Shown: one piece after another, positions 1 to 7,455 of the stretch
Layout: every line of letters starts with the position of its first letter
Numbering within the stretch: the first letter of the stretch is position 1
Source of the DNA: Desulfobacteraceae bacterium
Lineage (GTDB): Bacteria > Desulfobacterota > Desulfobacteria > Desulfobacterales > Desulfosarcinaceae
Assembly (NCBI GenBank): GCA_027025615.1
Contig: JALVQM010000379.1
Coordinates: 1 to 11,096 of the forward strand
Direction of reading: 5' to 3'
DNA length: 11,096 nt
Program-made: the position numbers and the translations under genes
The notes under the pieces: generated by a model
Told to the model about the DNA's origin: nothing
The model's input: the letters and a program-made list of their open reading frames with translations, nothing else
Databases searched by the model: none

Positions 1-2
1 TG

Positions 3-398
3 GATGTATATCCACCTGCACGGTCGGTGACTGACGGGGAGCAAAAAAACAAACCCCGGATTAAAGCACTAAAGCGTGAAACATACCGCAGTGCTGGGGA
101 TTCTCGGGCAGGTGACAAAAAAAATAAGCAACAGACAACCGGTCCGGTACCGGTTGCGGCCAAGGGTAAATACGCTGTCCAGGTTGCTTCCCTTAAAGAT
201 CCGCAGGCAGCTGCAAAAATGACCGCGGCTCTTATTGCCCGTGGTTTGGAGGCTTACCAGGTCAAGGTTGAGCTTGGATCCAAGGGAACCTGGTACCGGG
301 TTCGGGTAGGCCATTTTGCCGACCAGCGCGCCGCTCGTAAAACAGTGGCCCGTTTAAAAAAGATGCAGTATTCAGCCATGGTGGTGCGTAACAAATAA
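3..398 (+). CDS. SPOR-domain protein, C-terminal part (5' end outside window)
   Basis: The reading frame is open from the first complete codon of the window, so this is most likely the tail of a longer protein. The GTG at 27 is only the first start-like codon visible and has no Shine-Dalgarno sequence. The first ~50 visible residues are polar and Lys/Arg-rich, like the linker usual before a SPOR domain. From about nt 162 to 395 the protein has the SPOR pattern: YAVQVASLKD opening the first strand, an Ala-rich helix, then WYRVRVGHFADQRAAR and a closing KMQYSAMVVR strand. SPOR domains bind denuded peptidoglycan glycan strands at division sites in the periplasm. Such proteins normally have one N-terminal membrane anchor, which would lie outside the window. 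The gene ends 13 nt before gatC and probably shares its transcript. The SPOR call is firm; the protein's specific role is unknown. Confidence 0.8.
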   Translation, partial: DVYPPARSVTDGEQKNKPRIKALKRETYRSAGDSRAGDKKNKQQTTGPVPVAAKGKYAVQVASLKDPQAAAKMTAALIARGLEAYQVKVELGSKGTWYRVRVGHFADQRAARKTVARLKKMQYSAMVVRNK

Positions 399-411
399 AA
401 AGGACGGGGAA

Positions 412-696
412 ATGAAAATCACAAAGGAGCAGGTACAATACGTGGCCCGTTTGGCTCGCCTTGAGCTTGACCCGCAGCAATTGGAAAGCTTTTCACACCA
501 GCTTGCCACCGTTCTGGATTACATGGAAACCCTGGCCCAGGTCGATACTGCCGGTGTTGAGCCTACGGCACACACTATTTCGCTTACCAACGCGTTTCGC
601 GAAGATCGGGTCCATCAACACCTTGACACTTCAAAGGCCCTGGAAAATGCACCGGCCGGTGAAGATGGATTTTTTGTCGTGCCCAAAGTTATTTGA
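412..696 (+). CDS. gatC: Asp-tRNA(Asn)/Glu-tRNA(Gln) amidotransferase subunit C
   Basis: Small subunit of the GatCAB amidotransferase. In known complexes GatC wraps around the GatA-GatB interface and stabilises it; it has no catalytic residues. The 94-residue length is normal for the family. Family features visible are the N-terminal QVQYVARLARLEL helix, the LDYMETLAQVDTAGVEPTAH stretch in the middle, and a C-terminal DGFFVVPKVI ending that matches the usual FxVPxVI tail. The ATG at 412 has an AAAAGGA ribosome binding site 7 nt upstream (398-404). gatA follows after 60 nt, so the two are very likely co-transcribed. gatB is not next to them but lies 3' of mutL on the other strand. Confidence 0.96.
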   Translation: MKITKEQVQYVARLARLELDPQQLESFSHQLATVLDYMETLAQVDTAGVEPTAHTISLTNAFREDRVHQHLDTSKALENAPAGEDGFFVVPKVI

Positions 697-756
697 TGAT
701 CACTTTGCAAAGCCGAATATTGTTACAAGGTTTTAAAAGTCAGGAGAACAGTTGCC

Positions 757-2214
757 ATGCAACTCCATAGCCTTACCCTGGTCCAGGCCAGGCGCTTGCT
801 GAAAGAAGGCCGGGTTTCTTCAGTTGAATTGACCCGGGCGGTAATCGACCGTATTGACGCCCTGGATCAGAAAATTAATGCCTTCATCAATGTAGATCCG
901 GATGGTGCCTTGGAGGCGGCCCGGCGCGCCGATGAGGCAATTGCCAACGGTGATCAGCATGACCTTACCGGAATTCCCCTTGCCATCAAGGATCTGATTT
1001 GTACCCGTAGCATGCCGACAACCTGCGGTTCCAGAATACTGGAAAATTTTCGGCCGCCTTATGATGCAACGGTTATCCGCCGGTTGGCCGACCAGAAGGC
1101 GGTCATCGTGGGCAAATTGAATATGGATGAGTTTGCCATGGGGTCCACCACCGAACATTCAGCTTTTGGCCCGACATGCAATCCCTGGGACCTGGAAAGG
1201 ATACCGGGCGGTTCCAGCGGAGGGGCGGCCGCCGCCGTGGCTGCTGACATGTGCCTGGCGGCCCTTGGCTCTGATACGGGCGGATCGGTACGTCAACCGG
1301 CTTCCCATTGCGGGGTGGTGGGGTTGAAACCTACCTATGGACGGGTGTCGCGTTTCGGACTGGTGGCTTTTGCCAGTTCGCTTGACCAGATCGGCCCCAT
1401 GACCAAAACAACGGCAGATGCGGCTGTTTTGCTCAAGGCTATTGCCGGCCATGACCCGGCCGATTCAACTTCAGTACCCAAACCGGTGGCAGACTATCCC
1501 TGCCGGTTGGAAGGTGACCTGAAAGGGTTGCGGATTGGGTTGCCCAGGGAATATTACCAAACAGAAGGACTGGATCCGCGGGTCGAGCAGGTTGTCAAAG
1601 GGGCTGTAGCGGTCCTGGAAGATATGGGAGCCCGAACAGTTGAAATAACTTTGCCCCACAGCCGCCATGCGGTTGCAGCTTATTACGTGATTGCGCCTTC
1701 TGAGGCCAGTTCCAACCTGGCCCGATATGACGGGGTCAAGTACGGTATGCGCGATTTTGAACAGACGGAATTGCTTTCCATGTACAATTCAACACGCAGC
1801 CGTGGTTTTGGGGCCGAGGTTCAGCGCAGAATTATCCTGGGGACCTTCGCCCTTTCAGCAGGCTATTACGATGCCTATTACGGCAAAGCTTCCCAGGTAC
1901 GCAGCCTGATCATCGATGATTTCAGGCAAGCCTTTAAGCTGTGCGATGTCATCGCAGCCCCAGTGGCACCGACGCCGGCTTATCGTCTGGGAGAAACCGT
2001 CGATGACCCGCTGACCATGTATCTTTCGGATGTTTTTACCCTCTCGGCCAACCTGGCCGGCATTCCGGCCATTTCCGTTCCTTGCGGGCTGGCCGATGAT
2101 CGTTTGCCGATTGGTTTGCAGTTGATGGGAACTCATTTTGACGAGGCCACCCTGCTTAAAGTTGGTCACCAGTTTGAAAAAGCGGCAGGAATAAGCGCCA
2201 AACCCCAACTTTAA
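757..2214 (+). CDS. gatA: Asp-tRNA(Asn)/Glu-tRNA(Gln) amidotransferase subunit A
   Basis: Glutaminase subunit of GatCAB. It hydrolyses glutamine and releases ammonia, which travels to GatB to amidate Glu-tRNA(Gln) or Asp-tRNA(Asn). The 485 residues are full length. The amidase signature is complete: the Ser-cisSer-Lys triad is Lys78 (in PLAIKDLI), Ser153 (in the PGGSSGG loop) and Ser177 (in GSDTGGSVRQPA). These sit one position before Lys79, Ser154 and Ser178 of the Staphylococcus aureus enzyme, as expected for true GatA. The conserved GLKPTYGRVSRFG segment follows, and the C-terminus has the usual GLPIGLQLMG segment. The ATG at 757 has AGGAGA 9 nt upstream. No defect is visible. A generic amidase is unlikely given the adjacent gatC and the close fit of the signature. 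Confidence 0.98.
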   Translation: MQLHSLTLVQARRLLKEGRVSSVELTRAVIDRIDALDQKINAFINVDPDGALEAARRADEAIANGDQHDLTGIPLAIKDLICTRSMPTTCGSRILENFRPPYDATVIRRLADQKAVIVGKLNMDEFAMGSTTEHSAFGPTCNPWDLERIPGGSSGGAAAAVAADMCLAALGSDTGGSVRQPASHCGVVGLKPTYGRVSRFGLVAFASSLDQIGPMTKTTADAAVLLKAIAGHDPADSTSVPKPVADYPCRLEGDLKGLRIGLPREYYQTEGLDPRVEQVVKGAVAVLEDMGARTVEITLPHSRHAVAAYYVIAPSEASSNLARYDGVKYGMRDFEQTELLSMYNSTRSRGFGAEVQRRIILGTFALSAGYYDAYYGKASQVRSLIIDDFRQAFKLCDVIAAPVAPTPAYRLGETVDDPLTMYLSDVFTLSANLAGIPAISVPCGLADDRLPIGLQLMGTHFDEATLLKVGHQFEKAAGISAKPQL

Positions 2215-2253
2215 CCGATCTTTGCAAGCTTCGGTTTATATACAGGAGGCAGC

Positions 2254-2436
2254 ATGAGTACCATTCAACCCGAAGGCGAAGACCTGCGCAAGGCGATCAA
2301 ATATCTTTCTGAATTAAAACAGGACGAGCCTGATTTGAGTATAACCGCCCTGGTCGAGCAGGTTTGTGTCAAGTTTAACCTTTCTCCCAAAGATGCCGAG
2401 TATCTGACCCGTTTTTTGCAGGAAGGCGGTGTTTGA
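2254..2436 (+). CDS. small conserved-looking protein of unknown function
   Basis: A 60-residue acidic protein I do not recognise. It should be real: a strong AGGAGG ribosome binding site (2244-2249) lies 4 nt before the ATG, it sits 39 nt after gatA in the same direction, and the composition is that of a folded soluble protein. It looks mostly helical, with a charged N-terminal helix (DLRKAIKYLSELKQ), a second helix around ITALVEQVCVKFN and a third beginning at LSPKDAEYLTRFLQ. There is no signal peptide, membrane segment or cysteine-pair motif; the single Cys is not in a recognisable site. The spacing of short helices resembles a small three-helix bundle, possibly a protein-binding or helix-turn-helix-like fold, but that is only shape inference. 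It lies between gatA and mutL, so co-expression with both is likely. Confidence 0.75.
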   Translation: MSTIQPEGEDLRKAIKYLSELKQDEPDLSITALVEQVCVKFNLSPKDAEYLTRFLQEGGV

Positions 2437-2511
2437 GCGGTTGTTGCAAAGCGGTTCAACTTGCAGGCTTATTTTTTAAACCGCCGGGCATCCCGGCATG
2501 GAATTGCAACC

Positions 2512-4311
2512 ATGGCCCGTATTCGTATCCTGCCTGAAAGCCTTTCCAACAAAATTGCCGCCGGCGAGGTAGTGGAGCGGCCGGCTTCGGTGGTAAAGGA
2601 GTTGATAGAAAATGCACTTGACGCTGGAAGCAGCCGCATACTGGTGGAGATTGAACAGGGCGGACGAAAGCTGATCCGGGTATCTGACGATGGAAGCGGC
2701 ATGGGAGCCGATGATGCCCTCCTGTGCCTGGAAAGGTATGCCACAAGCAAGATCGAACAAGACCCTGACCTGTTTGCCATCCGCAGCCTCGGTTTCCGGG
2801 GCGAAGCTTTGCCCAGCATTGCAGCTGTGTCGCGTTTTGTCCTGGTTACCAGAGACGCCGCATCTGAGGTGGCCACCAGGGTTCAGGTAAACGGCGGCCG
2901 GCTGGATGCGGTAACCGAAGTCGGAGCACCGGTGGGTACGGTGGTCACAGTGCGTGATCTTTTTTTCAATACTCCTGCCCGGCGCAAATTCCTCAAGCGT
3001 ATAGAAACAGAAATGGGTCATATAGCCGACACCGTAGTTGCCATGGCTCTGGGTTGGCCAGGGGTGAGTTTCGAGCTTTTACACAACGGTCGCCGGGTTC
3101 GAAGATATGGCCGCTGTCCTGGTCAGTTGGAAAGGGTTAAGCAAGTTCTGGGCCGGGAATGTGACAAGGAATTGGTGCCCCTGAGCCTGGACAGCGGTTA
3201 CCTGAAGTTGGAAGGCTGGATAAGCCGTCCTGCCGTGGTGCGTTCCACCTCCAGGGGTATCCATGTTTTTGTAAATGGCCGACGGGTTTCAGATCGCCTA
3301 GTGCAGCATGCCATTTTCGAAGGATATTCAGGTCGCCTGGTAAAGGGCCGCTATCCCCTGGTAGTCCTCTACCTGAACCTGCCATTTGACCAGGTTGACG
3401 TAAACGTGCATCCAGCCAAAAATGAGGTAAGGTTTGTCAACCGTCGCCGGGTTCACGATACCATTCGTGATCTGGTGGCAGCAGTGTTAGCCAAATGGGA
3501 CCAGCCCCGCTGGGGTTGCCCGGAGGGTGGTTCATCAGGCAGGCCTGATTTAAGCCAAGTGACATTTGCCCAGGGCCGACCGGCAAGCAGAACTTCGATC
3601 TTGCACGAAGAACGTATTGCTCCTGAAACCGGTTATCTCAGTTTCAACAGCCAGCCGGTTGCCCGGCAGACAGGGGGCCCCGGGCGGGTTGAAGATCCCA
3701 GCCGACTGTGGAGACGTGAAGGCGGCCGTTTTGGCGACCTGGAAATAATCGGGCAGTTCAGAGGCACTTACCTGGTGTGTCAGGCCGAGTCAGAACTGAT
3801 CCTGGTGGACCAGCATGCCGCCTGCGAGCGGATTGCCTATGAAGATCTCAAGAAAGCCGCTTCGGCAGGCAGGCCTGAAAGCCAGAGGTTGCTGGTTGCC
3901 GAAACTCTGGAATTAGGTTTTACCGAAGCCCGTATTTTGAACGAACTGGCGGATCATCTGTATTCCTTGGGTTTGGAAATAGAACCGTTCGGGGGCACCA
4001 GCTTTGTGATTAAGGCTTACCCGGTTTTGCTCGATCCTTCCGAGCTTGTCCAGACTGTCCGGGAGCTGGTGGAGCAGGCGGCTGAAACCGGGCTTGCTCA
4101 AAACCTGCAAAAAACACTGGACCGTTGTCTTATGGTCATGGCCTGCCACAATTCCCTGCGGGCCGGGCAGCGCCTTAACAGGCGACAGATGGAAGATATA
4201 TTAAACCGCCTTGATGGTTGCGATGATCCTTATCACTGTCCCCATGGAAGACCGACCTGCCTGAGTTGGAACCTGCAAGAGCTGGAAAGGCTTTTCGGCC
4301 GTACGGTTTGA
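2512..4311 (+). CDS. mutL: DNA mismatch repair protein MutL with endonuclease site
   Basis: Mismatch-repair matchmaker that couples MutS mismatch recognition to strand nicking. The 599 residues begin with the GHKL ATPase domain: ELIENALDAG (residues 30-39, general base Glu30, Mg-binding Asn34), DDGSGM (59-64), ATSK (77-80) and GFRGEAL (94-100), followed by the transducer domain with NVHPAKNEVRF (298-308). A variable linker covers about 330-405. The C-terminal dimerisation domain carries the metal-binding nicking motif DQHA-x2-E-x4-E (433-444), ACHNSLRAG (544-552) and CPHGRPT (576-582). It is therefore the latent-endonuclease type found in bacteria without MutH, unlike E. coli MutL. The frame opens at a TTG (2461), but alignment to the family start (ARIRILPESLSNKIAAGEVV) favours the ATG at 2512, which has only a weak upstream binding site. 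No truncation is seen. Confidence 0.97.
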   Translation: MARIRILPESLSNKIAAGEVVERPASVVKELIENALDAGSSRILVEIEQGGRKLIRVSDDGSGMGADDALLCLERYATSKIEQDPDLFAIRSLGFRGEALPSIAAVSRFVLVTRDAASEVATRVQVNGGRLDAVTEVGAPVGTVVTVRDLFFNTPARRKFLKRIETEMGHIADTVVAMALGWPGVSFELLHNGRRVRRYGRCPGQLERVKQVLGRECDKELVPLSLDSGYLKLEGWISRPAVVRSTSRGIHVFVNGRRVSDRLVQHAIFEGYSGRLVKGRYPLVVLYLNLPFDQVDVNVHPAKNEVRFVNRRRVHDTIRDLVAAVLAKWDQPRWGCPEGGSSGRPDLSQVTFAQGRPASRTSILHEERIAPETGYLSFNSQPVARQTGGPGRVEDPSRLWRREGGRFGDLEIIGQFRGTYLVCQAESELILVDQHAACERIAYEDLKKAASAGRPESQRLLVAETLELGFTEARILNELADHLYSLGLEIEPFGGTSFVIKAYPVLLDPSELVQTVRELVEQAAETGLAQNLQKTLDRCLMVMACHNSLRAGQRLNRRQMEDILNRLDGCDDPYHCPHGRPTCLSWNLQELERLFGRTV

Positions 4312-4322
4312 CCAAACAAAGT

Positions 4323-4353
4323 AGGCCCTGCAGCATTGCGGGCTGCAGGGCCT
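4323..4353. terminator. strong hairpin between convergent mutL and gatB
   Basis: A perfect 12-bp inverted repeat, AGGCCCTGCAGC (4323-4334) and GCTGCAGGGCCT (4342-4353), around a 7-nt loop, begins 11 nt after the mutL stop. No T-run follows on the + strand. On the - strand it is followed by a T-rich stretch (CTACTTTGTTTGG), so it suits termination of gatB better than of mutL, although gatB ends about 115 nt earlier. It is probably a bidirectional transcription stop or 3'-end stabiliser for the two convergent units. Confidence 0.6.
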
Positions 4354-4358
4354 GGCGC

Positions 4359-4385
4359 TTGACTGACGGGCGCGCGTTCAGTCAA
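4359..4385. repeat. second hairpin in the mutL-gatB gap
   Basis: Inverted repeat TTGACTGA (4359-4366) and TCAGTCAA (4378-4385) with an 11-nt GC-rich loop, just after the larger hairpin. It has no T-run. It may add to 3'-end formation for the two facing transcripts. The rest of the gap, to 4468, shows no other structure I can name. Confidence 0.45.
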
Positions 4386-4468
4386 TGTAATTCTGATTGA
4401 AATTCCGCTTATGCCATAATCTGAAGCGTTTGTCCAGTCCCGTATTGCAGATCTTTAAAAATTCGAGT

Positions 4469-5899
4469 TCAACTGGCGAGCTTTTGTCTTAAAATTTCGT
4501 TTACTGTTTTAGGATTAGCCTTACCTGCTGTGGCTTTCATGACTTGACCTACGAAAAAGCCCAGCAGCTTGACCTGGCCTTGCCGGTAACGCTCGACTTC
4601 ATCAGGATGGGCGGCCAGTACCTGGTCCACCGTCCGGCCGATGGCATCGCTGTCGCTGACTTGCTCCAGGCCTTTTTCTTTGACCACCTGGGTCGCAGTT
4701 TTGCCGCTGGCGGCCATTTCTTCAAATACCGTTTTGGCAATCTTTCCGCTGATTGTTCCCTTTTGGATCAGGTCCAGCAAGGCGGCCAGGGCCTCGGCGC
4801 TTACCGGACTCTGCTCTATGGTTTTGTCCTGTGAGTTGAGCAGTCCCAGCAGTGGGCCCATGATCCAGTTGCTCACTTGCTTGGCCTTGGAATGTTTTGC
4901 CAGGCATTGCTCGAAATATTCAGCCAGCTGGCGGCTCGAGGTAAGTATTCCTGCGTCGTATTCAGGCAGTCCGTATTGGGCCATAAAACGGGCCTTACGC
5001 TGATCGGGCAATTCAGGCAGCTGGCTTTTTACCAGAGCTATCCATTGATCGTCGATGACCAGGGGGAGCAGGTCCGGATCCGGGAAGTAGCGGTAATCAT
5101 GGGCTTCTTCCTTGCCGCGCATTGCAGCTGTACGACCTGTGTCCGGATTCCAGAGCCGTGTTTCCTGAATCACGTGGCCGCCTTCGGCCAGCACCTCTTT
5201 CTGGCGTTCTATTTCGTAGAGCAAGGCGTGTTCCACGTGACGGAAAGAGTTCATGTTCTTGATTTCAGTCCGGGTGCCCAGTTCTTTGCTGCCCCGGGGC
5301 CTGATGGAGACATTGGCGTCGCAGCGGAAGCTGCCCTCTTCCATGTTGCCGTCACCGATATCCAGCCATCGGATAATAGCCCGCAGCTTGCGCAGGTAAG
5401 CGCTGGCCTCTTGAGGCGATCGCATGTCAGGCTCACTGACAATTTCCATTAAAGGCACACCGGTCCGGTTGAAATCAACCATACTGACAGGCCGCCGGGA
5501 GTCGTGGATCAGCTTGCCGGCGTCTTCTTCCATGTGGATCCTGGTTATTCCTATGCGTTTGCCGCTTGCCCCGACTTCGATGTCGATGTATCCGGCAGTG
5601 GCAATGGGAAGTTCGTACTGGGAAATCTGGTAGCCTTTCGGCAGGTCGGGGTAAAAGTAGTTCTTGCGGGCAAAACGGCTGTGGTTTGCTATGTTGCAGT
5701 TGGTAGCCAGGGCCATGCGCATGGTGTATTCGACCACCTTTTTGTTGAGTACCGGCAACACACCCGGCATTCCCAGGCAGACGGGGCAGACATGGGTGTT
5801 GGGGGCTGCCCCGAAAGCGGTTGAACATCCACAGAAAATTTTTGACTTGGTTTTAAGCTGGGCATGGACTTCCAGCCCGATTACGGCTTCAAATTGCAT
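4469..5899 (-). CDS. gatB: Asp-tRNA(Asn)/Glu-tRNA(Gln) amidotransferase subunit B
   Basis: tRNA-binding and kinase/transamidase subunit of GatCAB. It phosphorylates the side chain of Glu or Asp on the misacylated tRNA and amidates it with ammonia from GatA. The start at 5899 gives 476 residues, the usual GatB length, with the family opening MQFEAVIGLEVHAQL. An AAGG lies 9 nt upstream. The frame is open further back, with an ATG at 5932 and another at 6067, but those would add sequence unlike the family. Visible motifs are metal residues Glu10, His12 and Glu125; zinc cysteines Cys23, Cys25, Cys38 and Cys41 (FCGC and CPVCLG); FRCDANVSIRP (191-201); TEIKNMNSF (211-219); and YRYFPDPDLLP (269-279). 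A helical YqeY-like tail follows from about residue 330. It is transcribed alone, toward mutL and apart from gatCA. Confidence 0.97.
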   Translation of the reverse strand: MQFEAVIGLEVHAQLKTKSKIFCGCSTAFGAAPNTHVCPVCLGMPGVLPVLNKKVVEYTMRMALATNCNIANHSRFARKNYFYPDLPKGYQISQYELPIATAGYIDIEVGASGKRIGITRIHMEEDAGKLIHDSRRPVSMVDFNRTGVPLMEIVSEPDMRSPQEASAYLRKLRAIIRWLDIGDGNMEEGSFRCDANVSIRPRGSKELGTRTEIKNMNSFRHVEHALLYEIERQKEVLAEGGHVIQETRLWNPDTGRTAAMRGKEEAHDYRYFPDPDLLPLVIDDQWIALVKSQLPELPDQRKARFMAQYGLPEYDAGILTSSRQLAEYFEQCLAKHSKAKQVSNWIMGPLLGLLNSQDKTIEQSPVSAEALAALLDLIQKGTISGKIAKTVFEEMAASGKTATQVVKEKGLEQVSDSDAIGRTVDQVLAAHPDEVERYRQGQVKLLGFFVGQVMKATAGKANPKTVNEILRQKLAS

Positions 5900-5982
5900 A
5901 GAAAATTGCCTTGCAGGTTTATTCTGGTTCATAAAGATTTTTCTTACTATCACTGCTGGTAAAAAATGTAAATATGAGCTTC

Positions 5983-6012
5983 CTTGTCTATATGCGGTTT
6001 TGTTTTGACAAG
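5983..6012. promoter_or_regulatory. possible operator-like dyad between gatB and the DUF2065 gene
   Basis: A 6-bp inverted repeat, CTTGTC (5983-5988) and GACAAG (6007-6012), encloses 18 nt that include TATATG. It lies in the divergent region between gatB (-) and the queA-tgt unit (+). TTGACA at 6005-6010 is a perfect -35 hexamer for the + strand, but the hexamer 17 nt later (TAGGAC) is a poor -10. A similar dyad occurs at 10135-10165. Arms of six bases can arise by chance, so this is a candidate site only. Confidence 0.25.
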
Positions 6013-6103
6013 TGTTGCCGTTGACGGTAGGACCTTGGCCCGATGATGATTCAACCAAAGTTTTCATTATCAGGACCGTGGCCTGTAAACTGGAAAGAGG
6101 TAA

Positions 6104-6289
6104 ATGGAATTTTTTCTGTGTGTCATCGGGATGGTTATGATCGTTGAAGGCTTACCTTACTTTGCCTTTCCCGCCAGGATGAAGCGCTGGCTTCTCATGG
6201 TTTTGGAGGCTCCCGAGGGCCAGTTGCGCGGCCTGGGACTTTTCCTGATGTTAATTGGCCTTGGGCTGGTATGGATGGGACGCGGTTAG
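6104..6289 (+). CDS. DUF2065 (YjeT-like) small inner-membrane protein
   Basis: A 61-residue protein with two hydrophobic segments (about residues 3-23 and 42-58) joined by a short basic amphipathic loop (FPARMKRWLLMVLEAPEGQLR). This length, the VEGLPYFAFP motif at the end of the first helix and the RGLGLFLMLIGLGLVW second helix match the DUF2065 family, typified by E. coli YjeT. The family's function is unknown; E. coli yjeT sits near hflKC and purA. Here the stop is only 6 nt before the queA start, so the two are almost certainly co-translated. AAAGAGG lies 3 nt before the ATG, closer than usual but the best site available. The family call is fairly firm from pattern; no function is claimed. 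Confidence 0.85.
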   Translation: MEFFLCVIGMVMIVEGLPYFAFPARMKRWLLMVLEAPEGQLRGLGLFLMLIGLGLVWMGRG

Positions 6290-6295
6290 CTTACA

Positions 6296-7330
6296 GTGTA
6301 CAGCATTGACGACTACGATTATAAACTTCCCCGGGACCTTATTGCCCAGGAACCTGCCGGCCGGCGGGATCGTTGTCGGCTGCTGTCCCTTGAGCGCCGA
6401 AGCGGACTGGTATCCCATGGCAATTTCCACGATTTGCCAGGGATGCTTGCAGCGGGTGATGTGCTGGTTATCAATGATACCCGGGTGGTTGCCGGCCGTC
6501 TTTATGGCCGAAAGCAAACCGGTGGTAAAGTCGAAGTCCTGATTCTGGATTATCATCAGGGCAGGACAAGGGGTGTTTTCCAGTGCCTGGTGAGGGCCTC
6601 AAAGCGGCCGCGCCCCGGCAGCCGTTTGTATTTTGACCTGGGACTTGAGGCCGAGGTGCTGGAAGCCGGTCCGGATACAGTGTGCCTGAAATTCAGTCCG
6701 GCTGCCGACCTTGACCGGATTCTCGAAAAAATTGGTTCCATGCCTTTGCCGCCTTACATTCAGCGTCGGGAAAGCTGCCAGGACCGCCGGGATTACCAGA
6801 CCGTTTATGCCCGTTGCAAAGGGGCCATTGCAGCACCGACAGCAGGGTTGCATTTTACCGGCAAGCTGCTGGACAGGTTGCGTGACCGGGGGGTTGAAAT
6901 CGTACCGTTGACCCTGCACGTAGGTTACGGCACCTTTGTTCCGGTTAGGACGGATGATATCCGTAAGCACAGGATGCATGCCGAATGGTACGAGCTTTCC
7001 CGCCAAAGCGCTGAACGTATCCTTGCCGCCCGCGGCCGTGGGGGTAAAGTGGTAGCTGTGGGTACAACATGTGTCCGCACCCTGGAATATTGTGCTGCTG
7101 ATCACGGTCGCCTGGAGGCCGGCAAGGGAGCCTGCGACCTTTTTATTTATCCTGGTTACACTTTCAAAATCGTGGACGCCATGATAACCAATTTTCACTT
7201 GCCCAAGTCTACGCTCCTGATGCTTGTTTCAGCTTTCGCCGGGCGTGAAAAGATACTGGAGGCATACCGGCAGGCAGTGGCTCAGGGCTATCGTTTTTAC
7301 AGTTACGGGGATGCAATGTTTATTTATTGA
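6296..7330 (+). CDS. queA: S-adenosylmethionine:tRNA ribosyltransferase-isomerase
   Basis: Penultimate enzyme of queuosine synthesis. It transfers and isomerises the ribosyl group of S-adenosylmethionine onto preQ1 at position 34 of tRNAs for Asp, Asn, His and Tyr, giving epoxyqueuosine. The 344 residues are normal length. Family motifs are LIAQEP near the N-terminus (15-20), VLVINDTRVV (56-65), PTAGLHFT (181-188), GYGTFVPV (210-217), MHAE (227-230), GTTCVRTLE (256-264), NFHLPKSTLLMLVSAFAG (299-316) and YSYGDAM (335-341). The start is a GTG at 6296; no ATG fits, because an in-frame stop lies three codons upstream. There is no good Shine-Dalgarno sequence, so translation probably depends on the DUF2065 gene ending 6 nt before. 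tgt follows, so both tRNA steps of the pathway sit together. Confidence 0.97.
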   Translation: MYSIDDYDYKLPRDLIAQEPAGRRDRCRLLSLERRSGLVSHGNFHDLPGMLAAGDVLVINDTRVVAGRLYGRKQTGGKVEVLILDYHQGRTRGVFQCLVRASKRPRPGSRLYFDLGLEAEVLEAGPDTVCLKFSPAADLDRILEKIGSMPLPPYIQRRESCQDRRDYQTVYARCKGAIAAPTAGLHFTGKLLDRLRDRGVEIVPLTLHVGYGTFVPVRTDDIRKHRMHAEWYELSRQSAERILAARGRGGKVVAVGTTCVRTLEYCAADHGRLEAGKGACDLFIYPGYTFKIVDAMITNFHLPKSTLLMLVSAFAGREKILEAYRQAVAQGYRFYSYGDAMFIY

Positions 7331-7368
7331 TGGTTTCGCAAAGAGCCCGGCATCAGGTTACCGCGAGC

Positions 7369-7403
7369 TGGGGGTAAAGAGGACTGCCTGCAGCAGACCC
7401 CCA
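7369..7403 (+). repeat. hairpin in the queA-tgt gap
   Basis: A 7-bp inverted repeat, TGGGGGT (7369-7375) and ACCCCCA (7397-7403), encloses 21 nt that themselves contain CTGC/GCAG complementarity. It lies in the 125-nt gap between queA and tgt, long for genes usually packed closely. No T-run follows, so it is not a standard terminator. It may act as an RNA processing or stability element. Confidence 0.4.
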
Positions 7404-7455
7404 TCACAACTTGATACAGGCCTACAAAGATTTCAGACGTGTAGCGCTGCCGGCA

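Noticed and set aside
2476..3021. 181-codon - strand frame over mutL
   Set aside because: The + strand carries unmistakable MutL ATPase motifs here; the antisense translation is low-complexity and without a start signal.
3536..3876. GGCAGGCCTGA occurring twice inside mutL
   Set aside because: Two short copies about 330 nt apart in coding sequence with common Gly/Arg codons; most likely chance.
4877..5452. 191-codon + strand frame over gatB
   Set aside because: It is the shadow of gatB, whose conserved motifs occupy the opposite strand throughout.
5900..6067. N-terminal extension of gatB to 6067 or 5932
   Set aside because: The extra residues are unlike GatB, and the start at 5899 gives the family's usual N-terminus and length with an AAGG upstream.
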